Below, piece by piece: positions 33,406 through 41,944 of a stretch of 42,561 nt of DNA. Each line of letters starts with the position of its first letter. Positions within the stretch are counted from its first letter, which is position 1. The stretch is from NCBI RefSeq assembly GCF_028416575.1, contig NZ_JAMQKB010000022.1, forward strand, positions 1 through 42,561, in the 5' to 3' direction. Below the pieces are notes generated by a model. It did not search any database. It worked only from the letters and a program-made list of their open reading frames with translations, and was not told where the DNA came from. The DNA is from Terrihalobacillus insolitus (GTDB lineage Bacteria; Bacillota; Bacilli; Bacillales; Amphibacillaceae). Made by a program: the position numbers and the translations under genes.

Positions 33406-33408
33406 CCC

Positions 33409-34614
33409 CTAGCTAATTTTATCGCTACTGTTCATGTTGTATGGCTCGTTAATGATTAAGTCTCGTGGGCAATTAGTGAATAATTCACAGCCAGTATCTG
33501 TCACACGGAACGTTTCACTAATTTCTATTCCGTAGTTATCAAACCACAAGCCAGGTATGAGGTGGAATGTCATGTTAGGCTGTAGAACAGTAGTGTCGCC
33601 CATCCGAATGCTTGCCGTGTGTTCGCCCCAATCTGGCGGGTAATTTAACCCAACGGAATAGCCGAGACGTGCTTCTTTTTCGATACCGTGCTTACGTAAA
33701 CTTTTTCGCCAAGCTGCTTCTAGATCATGACACGTTACCCCTGGCTTTGCAGTTTGCAATACCTCATTTAATCCCTCCACTACAATTGGAGTAATTTGCT
33801 TTAAGTTCTCAGCGGGGGCTCCGATTGAAACCGTTCGTGCCATTGGGACGTGATATCTTTTGTAACAGCCAGCAAGTTCAACGATTACAGAATCTCCTTC
33901 TTGAAAACGTTTTTCTGTCCAAGTTAGGTGCGGGGTGGACGTATTTTCACCTGATGGTAGTAGTGGAACAATGGAAGGATAATCTCCTCCGAATTCTTCC
34001 GTACCAGTTACCATTTGATAATAAATATCTGCTGCTGTGTCACACTCCCTCACCCCTGCACGTATGCTGTTAATTCCTTTGTACATTGTAAGCTCAGCGA
34101 TTTGAGCTGCACGTTTCATGTATTCAATTTCCTGATCAGACTTAATGATTCGGACACGATTCACTAGTGAAGTCGCATCTTTAAAGGTTGCGTTTGGCAG
34201 ATTTTGCTTAAGACACTCATATGCTTTTGCTGAAAAATAGTAGTTATCCATCTCTACACCTGTATAGCGGTTTCCGTGTCCAATTTGTGTTAAAATTTGT
34301 GCGACAAATTCCATTGGATGATAGGTCGTTGACTGTACATAGTAATCTGGATATGGAATGACATTGTCGTCATAAATCCACGTCATGGATCTAGCCCCAC
34401 TTGCATCCTGATAACGCCCAATCCATATTGGCTGTGCCTCATCAATAATAATTACGAGCATTTGGTGTACGTAAAATGACCAGGCATCGTAGCCGGAAAG
34501 GTAATTCATGTTGGCGGGATCCGTTATTAAAAGCACCTCAATCCCATTCTCTGCCATACGCTGTTTTGTCTTGCTTAACCGATCCTGATATTCCAAAATA
34601 TCAAACGGCAACAT
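33409..34614 (-). CDS. doeA: ectoine hydrolase DoeA/EutD (M24 peptidase fold)
   Basis: A 401-residue protein with a creatinase-like N-terminal domain and an M24 'pita-bread' C-terminal domain. MNYLSGYDAWSFYVHQ (about 44-59) and WIGRYQDASGARSM are strong marks of ectoine hydrolases, which open the ectoine ring to N-acetyl-diaminobutyrate. In the C-terminal domain the usual M24 metal-binding Asp pair is lost (VIVELAGCYKRYHVPMART), as expected of a non-peptidase. I take the ATG at 34614, preceded by GAGAGGAGG; an in-frame start 6 codons earlier overlaps that site. It is the first gene of the main operon, with a spacer of about 130 bases holding direct repeats that may bind the PucR-type regulator. 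Confidence 0.87.
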   Translation of the reverse strand: MLPFDILEYQDRLSKTKQRMAENGIEVLLITDPANMNYLSGYDAWSFYVHQMLVIIIDEAQPIWIGRYQDASGARSMTWIYDDNVIPYPDYYVQSTTYHPMEFVAQILTQIGHGNRYTGVEMDNYYFSAKAYECLKQNLPNATFKDATSLVNRVRIIKSDQEIEYMKRAAQIAELTMYKGINSIRAGVRECDTAADIYYQMVTGTEEFGGDYPSIVPLLPSGENTSTPHLTWTEKRFQEGDSVIVELAGCYKRYHVPMARTVSIGAPAENLKQITPIVVEGLNEVLQTAKPGVTCHDLEAAWRKSLRKHGIEKEARLGYSVGLNYPPDWGEHTASIRMGDTTVLQPNMTFHLIPGLWFDNYGIEISETFRVTDTGCELFTNCPRDLIINEPYNMNSSDKIS

Positions 34615-34689
34615 CCTTTTTCCTCCTCTCATTTACTTTAGATTTTTTCTTCTTACACCTATCATATTAAATCGCTTTCTTTTTCGTAA

Positions 34690-34707
34690 TGTATAAACTG
34701 TATGAAC
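34690..34707 (-). promoter_or_regulatory. direct repeat upstream of doeA, possible regulator site
   Basis: On the plus strand TGTATAAAC (34690-34698) is followed at once by TGTATGAAC (34699-34707). The pair lies about 75 bases before the doeA start and next to a possible -10 box (TATGAT on the minus strand). Position and tandem form fit a binding site for the PucR-type regulator, but this is inferred. Confidence 0.35.
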
Positions 34708-34739
34708 TTTTAAACGATTCTCTTATACAAAAAGAACAA

Positions 34740-34766
34740 ACGGCTCTCACCAGTAGTGAGAGCCGT
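34740..34766 (-). terminator. terminator of the eutB-pucR transcript
   Basis: ACGGCTCTCAC (34740-34750) and GTGAGAGCCGT (34756-34766) form a perfect 11-bp stem with a 5-base loop. On the minus strand it lies 15 bases after the pucR stop and is followed by TTGTTCTTTTTG. It should end the eutB-pucR mRNA and leave doeA with its own promoter. Confidence 0.85.
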
Positions 34767-34781
34767 ATTCCAATTCGTCAT

Positions 34782-36455
34782 TTACTCCATTTTTTTCAAC
34801 ATCCAAAGTCTTACACTTAGTTCAAGTAAGAATAAGTCATCCGAGTCAACGAGTGACAGCTGTGTTAGTGACTCGATATTCCGCAGACGATGTAGTAATG
34901 ATTGCCGATGCAGGTTAAGTGCTCGTGCTGTTTGGCTCACATTTCCTTTGTATTTGTTGTAAATCATGAATGTATAGATTAGGTCTGTTTGCCGTTTTTT
35001 ATCATATTGAATTAACGGCTGAATCGTGTCCTTTACAATATCAGCTATATCTGTGTCGTGTGACAAGGCCATTAACAAGCGATTGATTCTCGTATCACTA
35101 AAAAACGTTCGTTCTCCATTTCCTTTTTGCTTCATTCCGATTTCAAGTGCAGTTCTTGCTTCTTCATAGCTTTCATGAAACACGTAATGGCCATCCTTAT
35201 GGGCTGCAATTCCCCATGAAGTGTAAATACCTGTTAATAATTCGTGAAGTCTGCGTTCAATAATGTCTAAAAACTGATTAGAAGTCTCCATATAAGGAAT
35301 ATGATCCGCTTCTAAAAAAATGATAACCTCCCCTTCATCAAAGGTTGTCATCGTTTTTCTGTTAAGTAAATTTCCAGCATTCGTAATCTCTTTTTGAAAA
35401 TAATAATTCATACTTTGCAAGGACGATGTGCGTGGCCTATCTTTTGTGTGCTGGCTGTTGGTTGTATCATCCTTGAATCGAATATCTCCAACAATACATA
35501 AATAAGGTCGTGAAAGGTCATAGCCGAGTAATTGTGCTTTTGACAAAATTTGATTGGTGACTTCTGTATGATTTTTAGCAAGGTTCAGTAAAAAGTTATC
35601 CCTTAACCGAATTTCTGTAAGTTCAATTGCATTTTCTTTTACAAAATAGAGGGCACACGCTGTTAAGGCATGCTCCAACACATTCATGACAAACCAGTTT
35701 AACTGCTGACGATCATCTACTTGGAATAGGAGATAGCCTTGTTTACTATGGTTGGACATGATGGACAACTGGAAGCAAGTCTTGTTGTTTATAATAAATT
35801 CTTCAATATGGTGATAAAGTGGATGATCACTATAGGAAACTTCTGATGGTGGAATCTTTTGCCACTGTGCAGCTTGATCTAACGCATCAATAATTTCTTG
35901 ATCAAATGAGCGTTTTGCACGTAATGTTTTTGTTTCGTCTATAACCGCAATAGGTAATTTCGTGTGAACAAATAATAATTCCGAAATTTCCTGAAGTCCT
36001 TTTCCTTGTAACACACAATTAATTAATTCTTGTCTTACTCCCTCTGCTTGTTCTCTACCAGCTTGTTTATCCTCATTTATCTCCTGGAGCACCATTTGAA
36101 GAATATCTCCAAAACGCACTTCCCACGGGATATCGATTAGGATAAAATTGTGTTGCTCAGCAAGCTGTAGCACGCGATCGGGAATGTCGTATATATATCT
36201 TCCTGTAGCAAATGCTAACGCTGTTGCACCAGAATCTATCACATCTTGGACGAATTTTTCCAGCAAAATTGGGTCATCCTCACACCCAATTCCTGTGCTT
36301 AATACGAATTCATTTTTTCTGACAAAGTTTTCAACTGGCACTTCAATGACAGAAATCCACTCCACTTGCTTTTCCGACAAAAAATCTTTCCCCGTTTTAA
36401 CCTTTGCCGTTTCCATAACCGATAATTGAACAACATCCTTTACCAATAACCCCAT
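34782..36455 (-). CDS. PucR-type regulator of ectoine catabolism
   Basis: A 557-residue regulator of the PucR family. The N-terminal PucR sensor domain (about 1-125) has ALAFATGRYIYDIPDRVL and FILIDIPWEVRFGDILQ; a middle region (about 150-430) has a GGDEF-like/CdaR fold; the C terminus has the PucR helix-turn-helix IYNKYKGNVSQTARALNLHR (about 507-526), followed by RLRNIESLTQLSL. GAGGTGAGAAC precedes the ATG. It lies 48 bases after eutB on the same strand and upstream of doeA, so it probably senses an ectoine-derived compound and controls both transcripts. Proteobacterial ectoine loci usually use the GntR/MocR-type EnuR instead. Activator or repressor cannot be told from sequence. Confidence 0.87.
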   Translation of the reverse strand: MGLLVKDVVQLSVMETAKVKTGKDFLSEKQVEWISVIEVPVENFVRKNEFVLSTGIGCEDDPILLEKFVQDVIDSGATALAFATGRYIYDIPDRVLQLAEQHNFILIDIPWEVRFGDILQMVLQEINEDKQAGREQAEGVRQELINCVLQGKGLQEISELLFVHTKLPIAVIDETKTLRAKRSFDQEIIDALDQAAQWQKIPPSEVSYSDHPLYHHIEEFIINNKTCFQLSIMSNHSKQGYLLFQVDDRQQLNWFVMNVLEHALTACALYFVKENAIELTEIRLRDNFLLNLAKNHTEVTNQILSKAQLLGYDLSRPYLCIVGDIRFKDDTTNSQHTKDRPRTSSLQSMNYYFQKEITNAGNLLNRKTMTTFDEGEVIIFLEADHIPYMETSNQFLDIIERRLHELLTGIYTSWGIAAHKDGHYVFHESYEEARTALEIGMKQKGNGERTFFSDTRINRLLMALSHDTDIADIVKDTIQPLIQYDKKRQTDLIYTFMIYNKYKGNVSQTARALNLHRQSLLHRLRNIESLTQLSLVDSDDLFLLELSVRLWMLKKME

Positions 36456-36503
36456 GTTCTCACCTCACCCAATTGCAGACACTTTATATAGAGGAACAAC
36501 CTC

Positions 36504-37481
36504 TTATAGTAACCCTTCAATTGTCTCTTGATCAATATTATTTCCAGTTATTACAATGACTATGTTTTGATCTGCGATATCCTGTTGCTGGAGAAGCCAG
36601 CCTACACCTGCTGCAGCTGCCCCTTCAATAACCATTTTATGGTGATCCATCATTGCAAGAATACCTTGTGCGATGGAATCTTCTGAAACGAGTTCACTTT
36701 TATCGATATATTGTTTGATCATAGAAAAGGTATGGCGATTGTCCTTACCAATCCCTCCTAATAAACTATCTGCTAAAGTGTTCACTTCAGGGAGGTTTAC
36801 GGCTTTGCCTTGCTTTAAGCTTTCATGCATGACCGCAGCATGCTCCATCGTTACACCTGTAACATGAATTGCAGGGTCAGTATGCTTTAAAAAATAGGCA
36901 ATTCCTGCAAGAAGTCCCCCTCCTGATAATGGGATAACGACATGATCTATCTCAGGTAAATCGTGGATAATTTCAATACCAATCGTACCTTGGCCAGCAA
37001 TGACATCAAGATCATCAAAGGGTTTTACAACCGTTATGCCGTACTTACTTTCCAGTTCATAGCAATAGGCTTCTGCGTCATCTTGATTTTCTCCTACCAC
37101 TTCAACTTTGGCACCAAGCTGCTTCAGTCTGTTCACTTTACCTGTTGGAACCCGATTGGATATGCAAACTGTTGCTGGAATGTTTAGCTGATTGGCGACA
37201 TATGCAACGGCAATTCCATGGTTTCCTGTCGAGAAGGTAGCCACCCCTTTCTCCCGTTGTTCTTTTGACAGAGAAAGGATTTTATTAGCGGCACCTCTTA
37301 TTTTGAATGCACCAGTATCCTGCATGTTTTCTAGCTTAAGATAGACGGAGGCACCAGTAATACTTGATAAAGGCTGAGAAAAAGTCAGTGGTGTGCGCTT
37401 TACAATTGATCCGATCCGTTTTCTTGCTTTCCAAATATCTCTTAAAAGAAAGAATTCGTTCCTATATGCAGCCTGTACCAT
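36504..37481 (-). CDS. eutB: EutB, threonine dehydratase-like PLP enzyme
   Basis: A 325-residue fold-type II PLP enzyme related to threonine dehydratase. Seen: TGAFKIRGAANK with the PLP lysine (about Lys60), FSTGNHGIAVAYVA (about 84-97), PLSGGGLLAGIAYF (about 182-195), and IVVITGNNID near the C terminus. There is no regulatory ACT domain, so it is a catabolic form. In ectoine loci EutB removes water from the hydroxylated diaminobutyrate derived from hydroxyectoine; a plain threonine or serine dehydratase is the alternative. The ATG at 37481 is placed by AAGGAGG; a TTG one codon earlier is in frame. It is co-transcribed with pucR and separate from the doeA operon. Confidence 0.82.
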   Translation of the reverse strand: MVQAAYRNEFFLLRDIWKARKRIGSIVKRTPLTFSQPLSSITGASVYLKLENMQDTGAFKIRGAANKILSLSKEQREKGVATFSTGNHGIAVAYVANQLNIPATVCISNRVPTGKVNRLKQLGAKVEVVGENQDDAEAYCYELESKYGITVVKPFDDLDVIAGQGTIGIEIIHDLPEIDHVVIPLSGGGLLAGIAYFLKHTDPAIHVTGVTMEHAAVMHESLKQGKAVNLPEVNTLADSLLGGIGKDNRHTFSMIKQYIDKSELVSEDSIAQGILAMMDHHKMVIEGAAAAGVGWLLQQQDIADQNIVIVITGNNIDQETIEGLL

Positions 37482-37709
37482 CAAATCCCTCCTTTTTAAC
37501 CCGAATCTTCTGTTAATTTTTGCACGAATGATACACTTTTACAATATATTCAGTTACAGCTCGTATTACGAATGAAAATGAAGAAATATGCACGCATTTC
37601 ATTTTTTACAGATTAAGTGTTATGAGTGACTATCCTAACTAGTTTCTATACTCTTTCCCCTTTTTCAATATAGGTAAAACACCTGTTTTTGGAAACCTCT
37701 TAAAGTTAG

Positions 37710-37740
37710 AAAACCAGGCTAGCATACAAACCTGGTTTTT
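37710..37740. terminator. bidirectional hairpin between eutB and the ROK kinase
   Basis: AAAACCAGG (37710-37718) pairs perfectly with CCTGGTTTT (37731-37739) around a 12-base loop, with a T on the right and A-rich sequence on the left. It can end transcription of the ROK kinase (minus strand), which stops at 37851. Confidence 0.7.
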
Positions 37741-37800
37741 ACGGGTGAGAGACGAAAAAAAACGTTGCCTTTCCTTCGAGATCGTAGTGATCCATGGAGG

Positions 37801-37820
37801 ATGGAATGGAATGGAATGGA
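37801..37820. repeat. pentanucleotide microsatellite (ATGGA)4
   Basis: ATGGA is repeated four times without change, 31 bases beyond the ROK kinase stop and within its 3' untranslated region. Repeat number may vary between strains by slippage. Confidence 0.8.
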
Positions 37821-37850
37821 AGGATGAAGGTATCGTTTTCTCTTGTTCTA

Positions 37851-38762
37851 TCAAATGTTATAGCAAAGCGCTGCAGCACCAATCACACCTGCATTCTGGT
37901 CAAGTGTTGCTGGAACTACTGGAGTACGTCTGCCTGCTGGATTTAAAGCGTTTTGCCGGACATAATCGGTCACTGCTTGAAAAAGTGGATCGCCTACCTT
38001 GGAAACGCCACCACCAATAACAATCTTCTCCGGATCTAATGTATTAATAATTGATACACATGCGACACCAATTTTCTGAAACACATCATGAATATATGTC
38101 GTTATGTGTTCGTCTCCTTCATGGAATAGAGAAAAAATCTGCTTCGTTGTTAATTCCTTGCCCTTTATTTTAGAACCGCGCCTTGCAATTGCTGTCCCGG
38201 AAGCAATATATTCCAAGCAACCATACTGACCACACGAACATTGTCCATAGGAAGGGTCCACGACAGCATGGCCAATGTCTCCCGCATTTCCTCTCGAACC
38301 ACTAAGTAACTTACCGTCTACATAGAAGCCCGCCCCGATTCCTGTTGAGATCGTTACATATGCAAAATCAACACATTCCTTTGCTGCCCCTAACCACTTT
38401 TCAGCCACCGCTGCTGCATTTGCATCATTTTCTAAGGTAACTGGTAAACCAAAATATGTTCCTATTTCCTTAACTATTGGGACGTCTATCCAATTCTTTA
38501 AATTTGGTGGGCATGTGATAATACCACTTTTACTATCAAGTGGGCCTGGTGAACCAATTCCTATTCCGTCTATTTCCTTCAAAGCAATGCCAGCATGATC
38601 AATAATAGTAGAAATAGACTCATTTATGCGATGAATCATATTCTCTGGTAATATATCAACATCTGTCGGAATCACTTCTTGTTCCAGTAATTTACCCGAT
38701 TTATCAACAATTGCAATCGCAATCTTCGTTCCACCAATATCCACACCAATAGCATAACTCAT
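37851..38762 (-). CDS. ROK-family sugar kinase (glucokinase-like)
   Basis: A 303-residue ROK kinase, full length for a glucokinase-like enzyme. Seen: AIGVDIGGTKIAIAIVD (ATP loop, about 4-20), GIGSPGPLD (about 71-79), ENDANAAAVAE (about 111-121), TISTGIGAGF (about 137-146), the zinc-binding signature GHAVVDP then CSCGQYGCLE (about 166-185) and GGGVSKVG near the C terminus. It has no N-terminal helix-turn-helix, so it is a kinase and not a repressor. AGAGGATG precedes the ATG. It has its own terminator and no sugar genes beside it; glucose, mannose or N-acetyl sugars cannot be told apart from sequence. Confidence 0.9.
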   Translation of the reverse strand: MSYAIGVDIGGTKIAIAIVDKSGKLLEQEVIPTDVDILPENMIHRINESISTIIDHAGIALKEIDGIGIGSPGPLDSKSGIITCPPNLKNWIDVPIVKEIGTYFGLPVTLENDANAAAVAEKWLGAAKECVDFAYVTISTGIGAGFYVDGKLLSGSRGNAGDIGHAVVDPSYGQCSCGQYGCLEYIASGTAIARRGSKIKGKELTTKQIFSLFHEGDEHITTYIHDVFQKIGVACVSIINTLDPEKIVIGGGVSKVGDPLFQAVTDYVRQNALNPAGRRTPVVPATLDQNAGVIGAAALCYNI

Positions 38763-38805
38763 TTATTTTCATCCTCTTTTTTCCTTTGTTAATTTCAATG
38801 ACTCT

Positions 38806-38874
38806 AAGCGGACAATGATGCCTCAAGTGTCATACCGCGATGCAGCCCGTCGTGGGCAAGCAGATGCGCCGCTT
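38806..38874. other. GC-rich structured island
   Basis: A GC-rich stretch of about 70 bases stands out in AT-rich intergenic DNA. AAGCGG (38806-38811) and CCGCTT (38869-38874) bound it, and GCCC-GTCGT-GGGC (38845-38857) forms a small inner hairpin. It has no start codon or site. It may be a dispersed repeat or a structured RNA; it lies just upstream of the ROK kinase on the minus strand. Confidence 0.4.
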
Positions 38875-38950
38875 ATCATTTGGTGACTTTTTGAACAACC
38901 TCTACAAGTTTTATTTTATCATATAACCAACTACGATATGTCCCAAAAAC

Positions 38951-38986
38951 AAAAACCCCACTAAAACATTATGTTTGTAGTGAGGT
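38951..38986 (-). terminator. terminator of the permease-amidohydrolase operon
   Basis: On the minus strand ACCTCACTA pairs with TAGTGGGGT (one mismatch) around a 14-base loop, followed by TTTTG. It lies about 60 bases after the amidohydrolase stop. Confidence 0.75.
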
Positions 38987-39048
38987 TGTTTCTCTTAAGC
39001 CCTAAAATGAACTTGGACTGCTCTAGTTAATATGTTTTATAATTGTTT

Positions 39049-40296
39049 TCATTTAATTAATAGGTTCTTTTCGATCTTACCATCCTTTATTACAACTTGA
39101 ATAGTATCATTATTCGATAGGGAATAGATATCCTCTAATGGATTCCCTTTTACTACAATTATATCAGCTAGTTTTCCCTGTTCGATTGTACCAACTTTAT
39201 TTTCCCAACCTAGGCATTCCGCAGCGGTTTTAGTAGAAGCAACAATCGTTTCCATTGGGCTCATTCCTGCGTCTGCCATTAGACCTAGCTCTCTCAAGTT
39301 TGTTCCATGTTTCATAACACCAGCATCCGTACCCATCGCAATTTTGACCCCTGCTCTATACGCTTTGGTGAAACTTTCCTTATGTTGTTCGATGACTTCT
39401 TTTGACTTTTCAACTGCAGTATCTGGCATTCCTACATCTTTTGCAGTTTCTAATACAGCAACAGGCGCTAGAAGAGTAGGCACTAAGAATGTTCCGTTTT
39501 CCAACATTAATTCAATTGCCTCATCGTCAATGAATATGCCATGCTCAATGGAATGGATACCTGCTCGTACAGCGTTTTTGATCCCTTCAGCACCTTGAGC
39601 ATGCGCCATAACTTTGACGCCTTTTCTGAATTTTCCCTCCTCAACGATCACTTTTAATTCTTCTAAGGAAAACTGCGTGAATTCAGGATGGTCTGTTGCA
39701 CTAAGGACACCGCCAGTTGCATGGACTTTTATTACCTCAGCGCCCGCACGTAGCATTTCGCGTGTTTTTTTGCGTACTTCTTCTTTACCATCGCACATAC
39801 CATGCGGCATACCTGGATAACCACTTGGTAGAATATCAACCACATTACCTGATACTGTGTAACCATCGCCGTGACCACCTGTTATGGTTAGTGCATTAAT
39901 ACTTAATTGCATTCTAGGACCAGCAATTAACCCTTCTTCTACCGCCCTTTTTACACCTTGATCCGTTCCAAGTGCATCCCTTACAGATGTTATTCCAGCA
40001 TTCAGCGTTGCTTTTAAATATTCCTGTGCTTTATAATACATGAATGAAAAAGGAGTTGATAATTTTTCTGAAACAGGATGATACTCCATCATCATATGAA
40101 CATGTGTATCAATAAAACCTGGTAGAACTGTTCCTCCATTTGCATCGATTATCTCTTCTTCTCCGGTAACTCGATAATCTGCTTCAGGACCAACATAATC
40201 AATTGTTTTATCATCAACGACAACAACTTGATCCTTTTTTGGTTCATGACCATACCCATCAACTAACAATCCATTTTTAATAATTTTTTTAACCAT
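39049..40296 (-). CDS. metal-dependent amidohydrolase (prolidase/imidazolonepropionase-like)
   Basis: A 415-residue amidohydrolase-superfamily enzyme with a complete binuclear metal site: DTHVHMM (His65, His67), EVIKVHATGG with the bridging Lys (about 190), MAHAQG and SIEHGI (metal His residues) and MGTDAG with the catalytic Asp (about 323). It is closest in pattern to the cytoplasmic Xaa-Pro/Xaa-Arg dipeptidase-like group, but the substrate is unknown. No signal peptide is seen. It follows a permease by 34 bases on the same strand, so it probably hydrolyses what that permease brings in. AGGGAGAGG-type sequence precedes the ATG. Confidence 0.85.
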   Translation of the reverse strand: MVKKIIKNGLLVDGYGHEPKKDQVVVVDDKTIDYVGPEADYRVTGEEEIIDANGGTVLPGFIDTHVHMMMEYHPVSEKLSTPFSFMYYKAQEYLKATLNAGITSVRDALGTDQGVKRAVEEGLIAGPRMQLSINALTITGGHGDGYTVSGNVVDILPSGYPGMPHGMCDGKEEVRKKTREMLRAGAEVIKVHATGGVLSATDHPEFTQFSLEELKVIVEEGKFRKGVKVMAHAQGAEGIKNAVRAGIHSIEHGIFIDDEAIELMLENGTFLVPTLLAPVAVLETAKDVGMPDTAVEKSKEVIEQHKESFTKAYRAGVKIAMGTDAGVMKHGTNLRELGLMADAGMSPMETIVASTKTAAECLGWENKVGTIEQGKLADIIVVKGNPLEDIYSLSNNDTIQVVIKDGKIEKNLLIK

Positions 40297-40330
40297 TATA
40301 AGTCCTCTCCCTTGCCAAGATATTTGAGTT

Positions 40331-41491
40331 TTACAAAGTTCCTACCAAAATTCCCGCAATAACTACAGATGTAACAGTAACGGTAGTAAATCCACCAATT
40401 AACATTGGTGCCAATAACTCATTAAAAATTAACTTTTCCTCTTCATCATTTCTAGCTATACTTCTACTTACCTCTTCACATAAAATATAATCTCCTGGAA
40501 AGCCAAATAAGGCCGTTAATGCTACAGGCATTCCTTTATATGGGTGCCATTTTACTAATTTAGATGTTATGTACCCCCCCAGTGCAATTCCGAAAGTACC
40601 TAATAGCAAAATAAGAATAATACTTGGTAAATTGTCGATTACTTGTTGTGGTGTAACACCACCCATTGTACCGATAACAACAAATATAATCCCCACCATT
40701 GTTATTGTAAAAGAGTTTGCTTGTTCCAGTGACCTTGATTCAAAAGCACCTAGTTTCAATCCGATAATACCAATTGCTAAACACCACAAACTATAGTGAA
40801 TAGGAGTTACTTCGCCTAATGCTATCCCTATAGCCGCCCCAACAAACACGAAAAATAATTTTAGTGTCATACTGGAACGAATAGGCCCTTGCTTTTCTTT
40901 CTTGTCGCGCAATTGATCATTATTTTCTGTTAGAACGAAAGTACCATTATCCAATTCCCTTTGAATCTTTATGCCGTATTTTCTCATAAAGTTAAGCGCT
41001 AATGGCATTCCCAATACGCCTTGGAAGGCAACGATTAATGCAGGGATAACAACAAGACTAGCATACCCAACCTCTGTCAGTTTTTCTGATGTAATTACTA
41101 ATGCTATAATTCCGCCTGAAATTGGGCCAACACCAGCTACTGCTGTTGGATAATCAAAAACAATTGTTACCACAACAAGGAGTATTATACCAGAAATAAT
41201 TATTCCACCTAATGAGATCGCTACCGCTTTTATTTGCTTTTTCAACAATGACAGAGGAATCATTGTCCCCATATGTAAAATTGCTGGGCCTATTAAAATA
41301 GCACCTAAAGCAGCAAACGTAGACCTGTCCAAAATATCCGCTGGAAAAATGCCAGTCCAAGTGCTAATCAAATACCCTACCATCGCGGTAAGAAGCATCG
41401 GAACTCTTGCCCTTGATATGATCGAAATCCATTCTCCTAAAGCAATTAATGCAAAAACTAAAACCGTTGCGATAAGTGCGTTGTCCAGCAT
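40331..41491 (-). CDS. GltS/KdgT-like membrane transporter
   Basis: A 386-residue membrane protein with about ten to eleven hydrophobic segments and a charged cytoplasmic loop near residues 190-215. GVGPISGGIIALVITSEKL in the middle and FGFPGDYILCEEVSRSIA near the end are glycine-rich hairpins like those of sodium-coupled carboxylate or amino acid carriers; I cannot name the exact family. Of two in-frame ATGs I choose 41491, because AAGGAGG lies 7 bases before it but directly against the ATG at 41497. It is the first gene of an operon with the amidohydrolase, so a peptide- or amide-like substrate is plausible. Confidence 0.72.
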   Translation of the reverse strand: MLDNALIATVLVFALIALGEWISIISRARVPMLLTAMVGYLISTWTGIFPADILDRSTFAALGAILIGPAILHMGTMIPLSLLKKQIKAVAISLGGIIISGIILLVVVTIVFDYPTAVAGVGPISGGIIALVITSEKLTEVGYASLVVIPALIVAFQGVLGMPLALNFMRKYGIKIQRELDNGTFVLTENNDQLRDKKEKQGPIRSSMTLKLFFVFVGAAIGIALGEVTPIHYSLWCLAIGIIGLKLGAFESRSLEQANSFTITMVGIIFVVIGTMGGVTPQQVIDNLPSIILILLLGTFGIALGGYITSKLVKWHPYKGMPVALTALFGFPGDYILCEEVSRSIARNDEEEKLIFNELLAPMLIGGFTTVTVTSVVIAGILVGTL

Positions 41492-41497
41492 AAACAT

Positions 41498-41940
41498 CCT
41501 CCTTATAAACTATATAAAATGTTAGATAATTTAAAATACTATATCATATAATATTATTTGTCTATATCCAATTTAACTATGATACAAAGTGAAAATATTG
41601 AAGTTGTAATCACACCAATATGTGAAGCGATTACATTATGCTTAAATAAATTTTAGAGATTGTAAAAACAACTACCACCTTTTCTATTTTATGAAAGGTG
41701 ACTTATAGTGCGTGTTAAAAAGTCGACAAATTACAGTTGATCAATGCAACGGATGTGGGATCAGCTGGTGTCGATACCTCCGTCGCACAATGTAGAAACT
41801 ATTTATGTCTGTGGAATGTTAGTCAAGGCTAGCCTTCTAATTTAAGATGATCGAACAGCAGAAGGTACCTTCTTAGCAATGATTCACCACTTCTGTCATC
41901 CTTGGCAAAGTACAACAGTGTAACCCAATCAAACCGATTC
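41498..41940. other. gene-free AT-rich stretch
   Basis: This must hold the permease promoter, close to its start. A hairpin, CACCTTTTC with GAAAGGTG (about 41677-41699), lies in the middle and lacks a T-run. The 41700-41880 part has short frames rich in Cys and Arg but no ribosome site; it could be the remains of a gene. I see no supported gene. Confidence 0.5.
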
Positions 41941-41944
41941 CTTT

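Noticed and set aside
37639..37854. Minus-strand 71-codon frame overlapping the ROK kinase end
   Set aside because: It runs through a terminator hairpin and a microsatellite and has no ribosome site or family resemblance.
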